DNA of 25,487 bases. It comes from Fodinibacter sp035633415 (lineage in GTDB: Bacteria > Actinomycetota > Actinomycetes > Actinomycetales > Dermatophilaceae). Shown in pieces: positions 7,447 to 14,736 of this stretch (position 1 is the stretch's first letter; each line of letters opens with the position of its first letter). The position numbers were made by a program, and so were the translations under genes. The stretch is from assembly GCA_035633415.1 (NCBI GenBank), contig DASQEZ010000313.1, forward strand, positions 1 to 25,487, read 5' to 3'. The notes below the pieces were generated by a model, which ran no database searches, was not told the origin of the DNA, and was given only the letters and a program-made list of their open reading frames with translations.

Positions 7447-9842
7447 GCCAGATCGCCTGCGTGCAACCGGGTTGCACGGGAACCATCCTCGACGGGTATT
7501 GCGACGTCTGCGGGTCACCCGGTCCTGCCGGGGCCGGCTCGACCGCGGCCTCCCCCAGCGCCTCGAGCATCGGTGGCGTGGCCGGCCGGTGTGCCCAGCC
7601 CGGGTGCGGCGGCACGGTGGTCGACGGCTACTGCGACGTGTGTGGGTCGCCCGGCGCGGCCGGCGCTTCCAGCGCGACGGGCGCGCCCGGCATCCCGGCA
7701 ACGCCGTCGAGCAGCGTGTCCGCCGCGACGATGCCGGCCGGCATCGCCCAGTCGCCGTCGACCGTGTCGCGAGCCTCCAACCAGATCGCCTCGACGGCGC
7801 TGGGCTCGGTGCGGGCCAGCGCCACCGGCAGCAAGGTCACCCGGCGGGTCGGCACGTCGTCGACCCGGCTGCGCGGGGCGCGCCTCGGGGCCGGCATGAC
7901 CTCCATCCCACCGGTGCCGGCGGTCGACGCCGCCGGGGCGGTGCTGAAGAACCCGATGGTGCCCGAGGACCGGCGCACGTGCCCGTCGTGCGGAGCGGCC
8001 GTGGGCCGCTCCCGCGACGGCCAGCCCGGGCGCACCGAGGGGTTCTGCCCGTCGTGCCGGAACCCGTTCTCGTTCACGCCCAAGCTGGTTGCCGGTGACG
8101 TGGTCGGCGGCCAGTACGTCGTCGCCGGGGCCATCGCCCATGGTGGGCTGGGCTGGATCTACGCCGCACGCGACCGCAACGTGTCCGACCGGTGGGTCGT
8201 GCTCAAGGGCCTGCTGAACTCCGGCGACCCCGACGCCCTCGCCGCAGCCATCGCCGAGCGGCAGTTCCTCGCCCAGGTCGAGCACCCGCTCATCGTCGAG
8301 ATCTACAACTTCGTCACCCACGAGGGCGCCGGCTACATCGTCATGGAGTACGTCGGCGGCACCTCGCTCAAGCAGCTGCTCAAGGAGCGGATGCGGGCGG
8401 CTGGCGGCGCGTACGACCCACTGCCGGTCGACCAGGCCATCGCCTTCATCATCGAGGTGCTGCCGGCCTTCCAGTACCTGCACGACCTCGGCCTGGTCTT
8501 CTGCGACTTCAAGCCCGACAACCTCATCCAGGTGGGCGACGGCATCAAGCTGATCGACCTCGGCGGGGTGCGCCGCGTCGAGGACCTCGACTCGGCCATC
8601 TACGGCACCACCGGCTACCAGGCGCCCGAGGTGCCGCTCGTCGGCCCCTCGGTGGCCTCCGACATCTACACGATCGGGCGCACGCTCACCGTGCTCGCCA
8701 TGGAGTTCCGGGGCTACCAGAGCACCTACGTCGCCTCGCTGCCCCCGGTCGACCAGACCCCGCTGTTCCGCGAGCACGACTCGTTCTACCGGCTGCTGCT
8801 CAAGGCGTGCGCGCCCGACCCGGCAGACCGCTTCGTCTCGGCCGACGAGCTGCGGGTGCAGCTGCTCGGGGTGCTGCGCGAGGTGGTGGCTTCCGCGCGT
8901 GGGGGCGCCGCCGAGCACTCCACGTCATCCCTGCTCTTCGACGTACCCACGGTCTCCGACGACTCGCTCGACTGGCAGGACCTGCCCCGCCTGCGCACCG
9001 ACGACGGCGACCCGCAGATGCCGTGGCTGCGCACGGTGAGCATCGACGACCCCGTGCAGCGCCTGGTCGCGCTCGAGGGCGCTCCGGCGAACAGCCCAGA
9101 GGTGCTGCTGGCCCGGGCGCGGGCCGCGCTCGAGGCGGGACAGCTCGACCGGGTCGACGACGCGGTGCGTGCCCTGCTCGCCGACGACCCGTGGGAGTGG
9201 CGCGCCGTGTGGATGTCGGGCCTGGTCTCGTTGGCGCGTCGACAGACGTCCGAGGCGCAGGGCGCGTTCAACGCGGTCTACGGACAGGTGCCCGGTGAGC
9301 TGGCACCGAAGCTGGCGCTGGCGTTCGCCTGCGAGACCGGGGGCGACACCGACGTCGCCGAGTCGCTCTACGTGGTCTGCGCCCGCAGCGACGCGAACTA
9401 CATCGCACCGGCCGCGTTCGGCCTGGCCCGGATCCGCTCCGGCCGGGGCGACGTCGAGGGCGCGGTGCGTGCGCTCGACCTCGTGCCCGTGACGAGTCGG
9501 GCGTTCACCCAGGCGCGACGCCGCCGGGCCGGCCTGCTCGCCGCGTCGGGTGGCGGCCTGCCCTCGCTCGCTGCCGCCCTCGACAGCATCGAGAGCCTCA
9601 CCATCGACCCCGTCGACCGGTCGCGCTTCCGGGTCGACGTGCTCACCGCGGCGCTGGGGTTGGTGGAGTCGAGCGGGCCTGACGCGACGGTCGTCATCGG
9701 GGGGCGTCCCGCGGCCGAGCCCGCCCTGCGCGACGGGCTCGAGGCGGCCTACCGCGACCTGGCCGGCCACGCCTCGAGCCGCGAGGAGCGAGTGCACCTG
9801 GTGGACCAGGCCAACTCCGTGCGCCGCTGGACGCTGCAATGA
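7443..9842 (+). CDS. pknG: PknG-type serine/threonine protein kinase
   Basis: 799 residues, cytosolic. Two zinc-ribbon-like repeats open the protein (C6/C11/C20/C23 and C50/C55/C64/C67, both ending DGYCDVCGSPG), then a Ser/Ala-rich linker, then the rubredoxin-like site of PknG (C180, C183, C202, C205). The kinase domain (about 220-490) has a glycine loop at 229-240, K255, the PknG-style catalytic loop CDFKPDN (D355, N360), DLG instead of DFG (D372) and QAPE at 393-396. QAPEVPLVGPSVASDIYTIGR is very like mycobacterial PknG, as is the C-terminal TPR-like region (about 540-799). PknG phosphorylates FHA regulators of central metabolism in response to amino acids. The first two zinc knuckles are extra to the mycobacterial form as I remember it. 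ATG 7443 overlaps the previous stop. All catalytic residues are present. Confidence 0.93.
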   Translation: MSQIACVQPGCTGTILDGYCDVCGSPGPAGAGSTAASPSASSIGGVAGRCAQPGCGGTVVDGYCDVCGSPGAAGASSATGAPGIPATPSSSVSAATMPAGIAQSPSTVSRASNQIASTALGSVRASATGSKVTRRVGTSSTRLRGARLGAGMTSIPPVPAVDAAGAVLKNPMVPEDRRTCPSCGAAVGRSRDGQPGRTEGFCPSCRNPFSFTPKLVAGDVVGGQYVVAGAIAHGGLGWIYAARDRNVSDRWVVLKGLLNSGDPDALAAAIAERQFLAQVEHPLIVEIYNFVTHEGAGYIVMEYVGGTSLKQLLKERMRAAGGAYDPLPVDQAIAFIIEVLPAFQYLHDLGLVFCDFKPDNLIQVGDGIKLIDLGGVRRVEDLDSAIYGTTGYQAPEVPLVGPSVASDIYTIGRTLTVLAMEFRGYQSTYVASLPPVDQTPLFREHDSFYRLLLKACAPDPADRFVSADELRVQLLGVLREVVASARGGAAEHSTSSLLFDVPTVSDDSLDWQDLPRLRTDDGDPQMPWLRTVSIDDPVQRLVALEGAPANSPEVLLARARAALEAGQLDRVDDAVRALLADDPWEWRAVWMSGLVSLARRQTSEAQGAFNAVYGQVPGELAPKLALAFACETGGDTDVAESLYVVCARSDANYIAPAAFGLARIRSGRGDVEGAVRALDLVPVTSRAFTQARRRRAGLLAASGGGLPSLAAALDSIESLTIDPVDRSRFRVDVLTAALGLVESSGPDATVVIGGRPAAEPALRDGLEAAYRDLAGHASSREERVHLVDQANSVRRWTLQ

Positions 9843-10942
9843 CGCCCTCTGAGGAGGCAGGCACGGCGGCTCGCTGCCCGTCCTGCCAGAGTCAGGTCGC
9901 GGCGGGTGAGCGGTTCTGCGAGGGCTGCGGCGCCGACCTCGGCCTGCCACCCGCGGCTGATCCACCCCCGGTGGCGGCGGCCTCCTCGGCGGCGGCCGCG
10001 CCGGCTGCGCCCGAGGTGGCTGCGCGGCCGTCGGCCTGTCGCGAGTGCGGGGGTGAGGTCGCCGACGACGGGTATTGCACCCAGTGCGGTACCCGGGCAC
10101 CGTTGCCGCGCAACCACTTCAGCGAGCAGCCCGCCCCCTGGGTGGCTGCTGTCTGCGACCGCGGCGTGCGCCACCACAGCAACGAGGATGCCGTTGCCGT
10201 CGCCGCCGGGCCGGCATCCGACGGGCACGCCGTGCTGGTCGTCTGCGACGGGGTGTCGTCCTCGACCGACTCGGACGTCGCGAGCCTCGCGGCGGCACGA
10301 GCCGCGCGCGACGTGCTCACCAGCGCCGGGCCGCTGGGGGCAGGCACCGTCGCCACGAAGGTCGCCGCTGGCGCGAAGGCCCTCGTGCTGGCCGTGGATG
10401 CCGCCAACGAGGCAGTCATCGCCCACACCACAGCGGGGCCCGGCAACCCGGCATCCTGCACCTTCGTCGCCGCCGTCGTCGACCTTCCCGAGCTCGTCGT
10501 GGGCTGGGTGGGTGACAGCCGGGCCTACTGGCTGCCCGACGCCGGCTCGCCCCGGCTGCTGACCACCGACGACTCGTTCGCCGCCGAGCAGATCGCCCAC
10601 GGAGTGCCCCGCGCCACCGCCGAGACCGGCCCGCACGCCCACGCGATCACCCGGTGGCTCGGTGTCGACGCTCCCGACCACACCCCGCGCACCGCGTCGC
10701 TCGAGCTCGATGGCCCGGGGTGGGTGCTGGTCTGTTCCGACGGGCTGTGGAACTACTGCTCCGAGGCGACCGACCTCGCCGCCCTGGTGGTCGACACCGG
10801 CCGCGCGACGGGCACCGAACCGCTCGCGCTCGCCGGGGCCCTCGTCGACTGGGCCAACGCCCGAGGGGGCCAGGACAACATCACCGTGGCCCTGGCCCGC
10901 GTGTCACCCGACCAGCTGCACACCACCGCACCGCCCGACTGA
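9839..10942 (+). CDS. PP2C-family protein phosphatase with two zinc ribbons
   Basis: 367 residues. Two four-Cys zinc ribbons at the N-terminus (C13/C16/C27/C30 and C67/C70/C80/C83) are separated by an Ala/Pro linker. The PPM/PP2C domain (about 98-360) shows RGVRHHSNEDA, VVCDGVSSS (D137, G138), VGWVGDSRAYWL, VLVCSDGLWN (D301) and GGQDNITVAL (D346), so all metal-binding aspartates are in place and it should be an active Mn/Mg-dependent Ser/Thr phosphatase. No membrane helix, unlike PstP. ATG 9839 overlaps the kinase stop by 4 bp, so kinase and phosphatase are made together, which suggests it reverses PknG phosphorylation. The second ribbon (GEVADDGYCTQCG) is close to the repeats at the kinase N-terminus. 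Confidence 0.92.
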   Translation: MTPSEEAGTAARCPSCQSQVAAGERFCEGCGADLGLPPAADPPPVAAASSAAAAPAAPEVAARPSACRECGGEVADDGYCTQCGTRAPLPRNHFSEQPAPWVAAVCDRGVRHHSNEDAVAVAAGPASDGHAVLVVCDGVSSSTDSDVASLAAARAARDVLTSAGPLGAGTVATKVAAGAKALVLAVDAANEAVIAHTTAGPGNPASCTFVAAVVDLPELVVGWVGDSRAYWLPDAGSPRLLTTDDSFAAEQIAHGVPRATAETGPHAHAITRWLGVDAPDHTPRTASLELDGPGWVLVCSDGLWNYCSEATDLAALVVDTGRATGTEPLALAGALVDWANARGGQDNITVALARVSPDQLHTTAPPD

Positions 10943-11426
10943 AACCGGGCGATCGCCGCCTCGGCCCGGGCGGTCTGCGCTTCCACGAACACGCAGTCGG
11001 GCTACACGGGCGTCCGCTGGGCGTGGCGCTGCCGCCTTCACGGGGCGACTGCCTGTTGTCGGGTTCAGCCACCCGGTCCTCACCGACGTCGCGGTCGACG
11101 CGGTCAACGCTGCGGCGGTGGCCCGGGCCGGTTGGCGGGTCGCCGCCGCGTCGAAGCGCGCACTGCCGACATCCCCACGCACCTCCCCGCAGGCTGCTTC
11201 GGGTCGCACGGAACTCCGCGATGTCGGCGACCGTCGCACCCGCGATCGCAGCGACCGTCATCAGCCGCCCGATAGGCTCGAGGCCAGCCGTCTCCGCTCC
11301 GGAACCAGAGGTAGCGTTTCGCAGTGCTCCGCGGAAGGCACCGATCCGTCTCACCGCATCTCGAACTCGTCGGCAAGTCCCACCAATGGCTGCCGCTGAC
11401 ACCACACCGAGAGGAAGTCCAGCCAG
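10943..11426 (+). other. 484-bp gap without a supported gene; probable end of one operon and promoter of the next
   Basis: No frame on either strand gives convincing protein-like sequence. Several open frames exist, including a minus-strand one at 10881-11405 with a short plausible stretch near LMTVAAIAGATVADIAEF, but they run into the neighbouring gene or turn Arg/Pro-rich. A weak hairpin (CCGGGC 10945-10950 with GCCCGG 10964-10969) just after the phosphatase stop could end transcription. Possible -10 boxes for the VWA gene are TAGGCT at 11273-11278 and TAGCGT at 11312-11317, neither with a clear -35. Base composition in the second half (11200-11420) is slightly less GC-rich than the genes. 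A long leader, a small RNA or a gene remnant cannot be excluded. Confidence 0.4.
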
Positions 11427-12704
11427 ATGGCAACATTCTCAGCTGACGTCTACCAGAACGAGTTCCTGCCCGACGGCGGCACCGACGTGCACGCCATCGT
11501 CACCGTGGCCTGCTCCGGCGCCGGCGAGGCAGGGCAGTCCGGGTCGGGGGATGCCGCCGAGATCGTCATCGTCGACACCTCCGGGTCGATGAGCGGCGAG
11601 AACATCGCGGCCGTGCAGGTCGCCGCCGCGGCCGCCCTCGACCAGGTGCTCGACGGGGTCTGGTTCGCCGTCATCGCCGGCAGCCACCAGGCCCGGTTGG
11701 CCTACCCGCAGGACGGGCGGTCCGCCATGGTCCGCATGGACGCTCAGACCCGCGCCCAGGCCAAGGCCGCTGTCTCCGGGTTCCGCGCCGACGGCGGCAC
11801 GGCGATGGGCACCTGGCTCACCCTGGCGACCCGCCTGTACGCCGCGGTTCCCGGCGTGACTCAACGGCACGCCATCCTGCTGACCGACGGCTACAACCAG
11901 CACGAGTCCCCGGAGCAGCTCAACGCGGCCATCGAGGGTGCCCGGGGCCACTTCCAGTGCGACTGCCGCGGCGTGGGCTCCTCGTGGCAGGTGGCCGAGG
12001 TGCGCAAGATCGCCACCGCCCTGCTCGGCAGCGTCGACCTGATTGCCCAGCCTGCCGCGATGGCGGCCGACTTCGAGCAGATCATGCGGCAGTCGATGGG
12101 CCGCGGCGTGGCCAGCGCGGCGCTGCGGGTGTGGGCTCCGCAGGGGTCGCAGGTGCTCTTCGTGCGGCAGGTCTCGCCGACCGTCGAGGACCTCACCAGC
12201 CGGCGCCAGGACGTGAACCCGCTGACCGGCGCGTACCCGACCGGGGCCTGGGGCGACGAGTCGCGCGACTACCACGTGGCCGTGCGGCTGCCGGCGAAGG
12301 CGGTCGGGCAGGAGCAGCTCGCGGCGCGCGTGCAGGTGGCCCTGGACGATGCCGTGGTGGCGCAGGCCCTGGTCAAGGCGATGTGGTCGAACGACGACAC
12401 CCTCACGACGCGCATCGACCCCGCCGTCGCGCACTACACCGGCCAGGCCGAGCTGGCCGAGGCCATCCAGGACGGCCTGGCGGCCAAGGCGGCGGGCGAC
12501 ACCGAGACCGCGACCGTCAAGCTCGGCCGGGCGGTGCAGCTCGCAGCCGAGACGGGCAACGACGAGGCGACGTCGAGGCTGCGCAAGATCGTCGAGATCG
12601 AGGATGCCGACACCGGCACCATCCGGCTCAAGCGCAGCGTGAGCAAGCTCGACGAGATGGCGCTCGACACGGCATCCACCAAGACGACCCGGGTGAAGAA
12701 GTGA
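11427..12704 (+). CDS. VWA-domain protein
   Basis: 425 residues. It starts like many TerD/TelA-associated VWA proteins (MATFSADVYQNEFLPDGGTDVHAIVTV). The VWA domain (about 40-230) has a complete metal-ion site: DTSGSMS at 50-56, T125 in DGGTAMGTWL and D154 in LLTDGYN. The rest holds a beta-rich middle (about 230-320) and a helical C-terminus (about 330-410) with IQDGLAAKAAGDTETATVKLGRA, like a TPR-type hairpin. No signal or membrane segment, so cytosolic. VWA proteins with intact metal sites usually work as adaptors and often pair with AAA+ ATPases; the CbbX-type ATPase upstream is a natural partner here. ATG 11427 has GAGGA at 11411-11415 upstream, a rather long 11-base spacing. It is separated from the phosphatase by 484 bp and may have its own promoter. 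Confidence 0.9.
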   Translation: MATFSADVYQNEFLPDGGTDVHAIVTVACSGAGEAGQSGSGDAAEIVIVDTSGSMSGENIAAVQVAAAAALDQVLDGVWFAVIAGSHQARLAYPQDGRSAMVRMDAQTRAQAKAAVSGFRADGGTAMGTWLTLATRLYAAVPGVTQRHAILLTDGYNQHESPEQLNAAIEGARGHFQCDCRGVGSSWQVAEVRKIATALLGSVDLIAQPAAMAADFEQIMRQSMGRGVASAALRVWAPQGSQVLFVRQVSPTVEDLTSRRQDVNPLTGAYPTGAWGDESRDYHVAVRLPAKAVGQEQLAARVQVALDDAVVAQALVKAMWSNDDTLTTRIDPAVAHYTGQAELAEAIQDGLAAKAAGDTETATVKLGRAVQLAAETGNDEATSRLRKIVEIEDADTGTIRLKRSVSKLDEMALDTASTKTTRVKK

Positions 12705-12732
12705 CGGCCGCCTGCGCGACATCGGGCCGGTC

Positions 12733-13578
12733 ATGGCGCAGGCTGAACCCGTGAGCACCTTCACCTGCCCCAACGGGCACGCGTCGACCTCGAGCGACTA
12801 CTGCGACACCTGCGGGGTGCCCGTCCCGGCTGGTGCCGCGTCCGGTGCTGGCGCGACGCCTCCGGACCCGACCGGCGCTGCGGCGGGCGCCGGCGCTGCT
12901 GGGGGCGCTCCGACTCCGGACCCGACCGGAGCCACGGGGAGCCTCGACCTGGGCAGCGCGGCGGGGGCGGCGGGCACTGCGGCCGGCCTGCAGCCGTGTC
13001 CGAACTGCGCGGCCCCCCACGACGCCGCTGCCCTGTTCTGCGAGGCCTGCGGCTACGACTTCACCACCGGCACGATGCCGCGCCCACCCGACGCCTCGAC
13101 CGGCGCGGAGGTCAACGTCGTCGCCGCCGCCAGTGGTGAGGACCAGGCGTCGTTGGCCCCGGCCATCGCCGTCGACTGGGTGGCCGAGGTCTGGGTCGAC
13201 CCCGACTGGTACGAGGCCCAGGAGAGCGAGGAACCCTGCCCGTCGCCCGGCCTTCCGGCGGTGGTCGAGCTGGCTGCCAAGAGCGTGCTCATCGGTCGCC
13301 CGTCCACGAGCCGGAACATCCACCCCGAGATCGACTGCACCGGCGACTCGGGGGTGAGCCGGCGGCAGGCGCAGCTGACCACCGACGGGCAGCGGTGGTG
13401 GGTCGAGGACCTCCAGTCCTCCAACGGCACCTACGTCGGCCCGGCGAGCGGTCCCCTGCCGACCGACCCGGTCCCACCCGGTCAGCGCCGTGAGCTCTCC
13501 GAGGACGACCGGATCTACGTCGGGGCCTGGACCCGGCTCGTCGTGCGTCGGGCCACCCCGGAGGAACGCGGCCAGTAG
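12733..13578 (+). CDS. FHA-domain protein with two zinc ribbons
   Basis: 281 residues. First zinc ribbon C12/H16/C24/C27 (TCPNGHASTSSDYCDTCG); a Gly/Ala/Pro linker holding a duplicated DPTGA unit (16 identical bases at 12860-12875 and 12914-12929); second ribbon C89/C92/C103/C106; an acidic stretch with VDPDWYEAQESEEPCPSPG; then an FHA domain (about 180-275) with the phosphothreonine-reading residues R189 in IGRPSTSR, S209 in VSRRQ and N231 in SSNGTYV. It should bind phosphothreonine peptides, and in context is the likely effector or scaffold of the PknG-type kinase. The ETTS-type phosphorylation site of GarA/OdhI is absent. ATG 12733 is given; GTG 12751 (starting VSTFTCPNGH) is an equally good start and would remove six residues. 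Neither has a strong ribosome site. It lies 28 bp after the VWA gene. Confidence 0.88.
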   Translation: MAQAEPVSTFTCPNGHASTSSDYCDTCGVPVPAGAASGAGATPPDPTGAAAGAGAAGGAPTPDPTGATGSLDLGSAAGAAGTAAGLQPCPNCAAPHDAAALFCEACGYDFTTGTMPRPPDASTGAEVNVVAAASGEDQASLAPAIAVDWVAEVWVDPDWYEAQESEEPCPSPGLPAVVELAAKSVLIGRPSTSRNIHPEIDCTGDSGVSRRQAQLTTDGQRWWVEDLQSSNGTYVGPASGPLPTDPVPPGQRRELSEDDRIYVGAWTRLVVRRATPEERGQ

Positions 13579-13607
13579 CCCCACCGCCCACCTGCCGACC
13601 GTTCTCG

Positions 13608-13619
13608 CCCCGTACGGGG
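13608..13619. terminator. Short palindrome between convergent genes, possible two-way terminator
   Basis: CCCCGTACGGGG is a perfect 12-base palindrome, flanked by ACCGT at 13598-13602 and ACGGT at 13620-13624 which could extend the stem with an asymmetric bulge. It lies in the 57-bp gap between the FHA gene and the oppositely oriented antiporter gene. The core stem would have a very small loop and no T-run, so termination is only a suggestion. Confidence 0.3.
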
Positions 13620-13635
13620 ACGGTGCGGCGACGGG

Positions 13636-14736
13636 TCAGGGCGACATCGCGAGGAAGAGGAACGCCGCGAAGAGGGTGAGGTGCACCGTGCCCTGCAGGC
13701 GCGTCGCCCGCCCCGGCACGACCGTCAGCACCGCGACGACGACGGTGATCGCGAGCAGCACGATCTGGGTCGCGCCCAGGCCGAGCTTGAGCGGCGTCGA
13801 GATCCAGATCGAGGCGACCGCCAGGGTCGGGATGGTCAGGCCGATCGAGGCCATCGCCGAGCCCATCGCGAGGTTGAGCGAGGTCTGGATGCGGTCGCGC
13901 CGGGCGGCGTTCGCGGCGGCGATCGTCTCGGGCAGCAGCACGAGCAGCGCGATGACGACACCGACGAAGGACACCGGAAGCCCGGCCGCGAGAACACCCT
14001 CCTCGATGGCCGGCGACTCGATCTTCGCGAGCCCGACGACGGCGACGAGCGAGAGCAGCAGGAAGCCGAGCGAGACGTAGGCCTCGCGGGTGGTCGGCGG
14101 GTCGGCGTGGTCGTCCTCGGTGAGGGTGACGCCCTTGCGGGAGACGGGCAGGAAGAAGTCGCGGTGCCGCACCGTCTGGGTCACGACGAACGCGAGATAG
14201 AGCGACAGCGACGCCACCGCCGCGAAGGCGAGCTGGCCCGATGTGAACTCCGGCCCGGGCTCGCCCTGCGTCACGGTGGGGAGCACCAGGCACACCGTGG
14301 CCAGGGTGGCGACGGTCGCGAGCGCCCCGCCGGTGCCCTCGGCGTTGAAGCGCACCGTGCCGAAGCTGCGGGCGCCGAGGAGCAGGGACAGCCCGAGGAT
14401 GCCGTTGACGGTGATCATCACCGCGGCGAAGACGGTCTCGCGCGCCAGGGTGGCGGCCTCGTCGCCGCCGGAGAGCATGAGCGTGACGATGAGCGAGACC
14501 TCGATGACCGTGACGGCCACGGCGAGCACGAGCGAGCCGAACGGCTCCCCCACCCGGTGGGCCACGACCTCGGCGTGATGGACCGCCGCGAGCACGGCAC
14601 CCGCGAGGAGCACCGCGACGAGCACGACGACGGCGATCCCGATGTCACGGCCCCACGTGGCGACGAGTGCCACCAGCGCGACGATGGGAAGGGCCCGCCA
14701 CAGCAACATCACCTTCGGGTTGGCGGCGACTGCCAT
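13636..14736 (-). CDS. chaA: Ca2+/H+ antiporter of the ChaA type
   Basis: 366 residues, the same length as I remember for E. coli ChaA. About eleven hydrophobic segments form two repeated halves of the CaCA fold. The first half has HHAEVVAHRVGEPFGSLVLAVAVTVIEVSLI split around the key acidic residue, matching the ChaA first alpha repeat; the second has VALLVLLPETIAA-like and NLAMGSAMASIGLTIP segments as the second repeat. A charged loop (SRKGVTLTEDDHADPP) sits between. It should exchange cytosolic Ca2+ or Na+/K+ for protons at the plasma membrane. The start is ATG at 14736, overlapping the folD stop by 4 bp, so it is coupled to folD. It converges with the FHA gene. Ion preference cannot be read from sequence. 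Confidence 0.88.
   Translation of the reverse strand: MAVAANPKVMLLWRALPIVALVALVATWGRDIGIAVVVLVAVLLAGAVLAAVHHAEVVAHRVGEPFGSLVLAVAVTVIEVSLIVTLMLSGGDEAATLARETVFAAVMITVNGILGLSLLLGARSFGTVRFNAEGTGGALATVATLATVCLVLPTVTQGEPGPEFTSGQLAFAAVASLSLYLAFVVTQTVRHRDFFLPVSRKGVTLTEDDHADPPTTREAYVSLGFLLLSLVAVVGLAKIESPAIEEGVLAAGLPVSFVGVVIALLVLLPETIAAANAARRDRIQTSLNLAMGSAMASIGLTIPTLAVASIWISTPLKLGLGATQIVLLAITVVVAVLTVVPGRATRLQGTVHLTLFAAFLFLAMSP

Noticed and set aside
11041..11100. tRNA-like T-arm (GGGTTCAGCCACCC)
   Set aside because: The invariant A in the T-loop is missing and no acceptor or anticodon arm can be built around it.
10881..11405. Minus-strand ORF of 174 codons in the large gap
   Set aside because: It runs antisense into the phosphatase gene, is Arg/Pro-rich in most of its length and has no recognised motif; only a short stretch looks protein-like.
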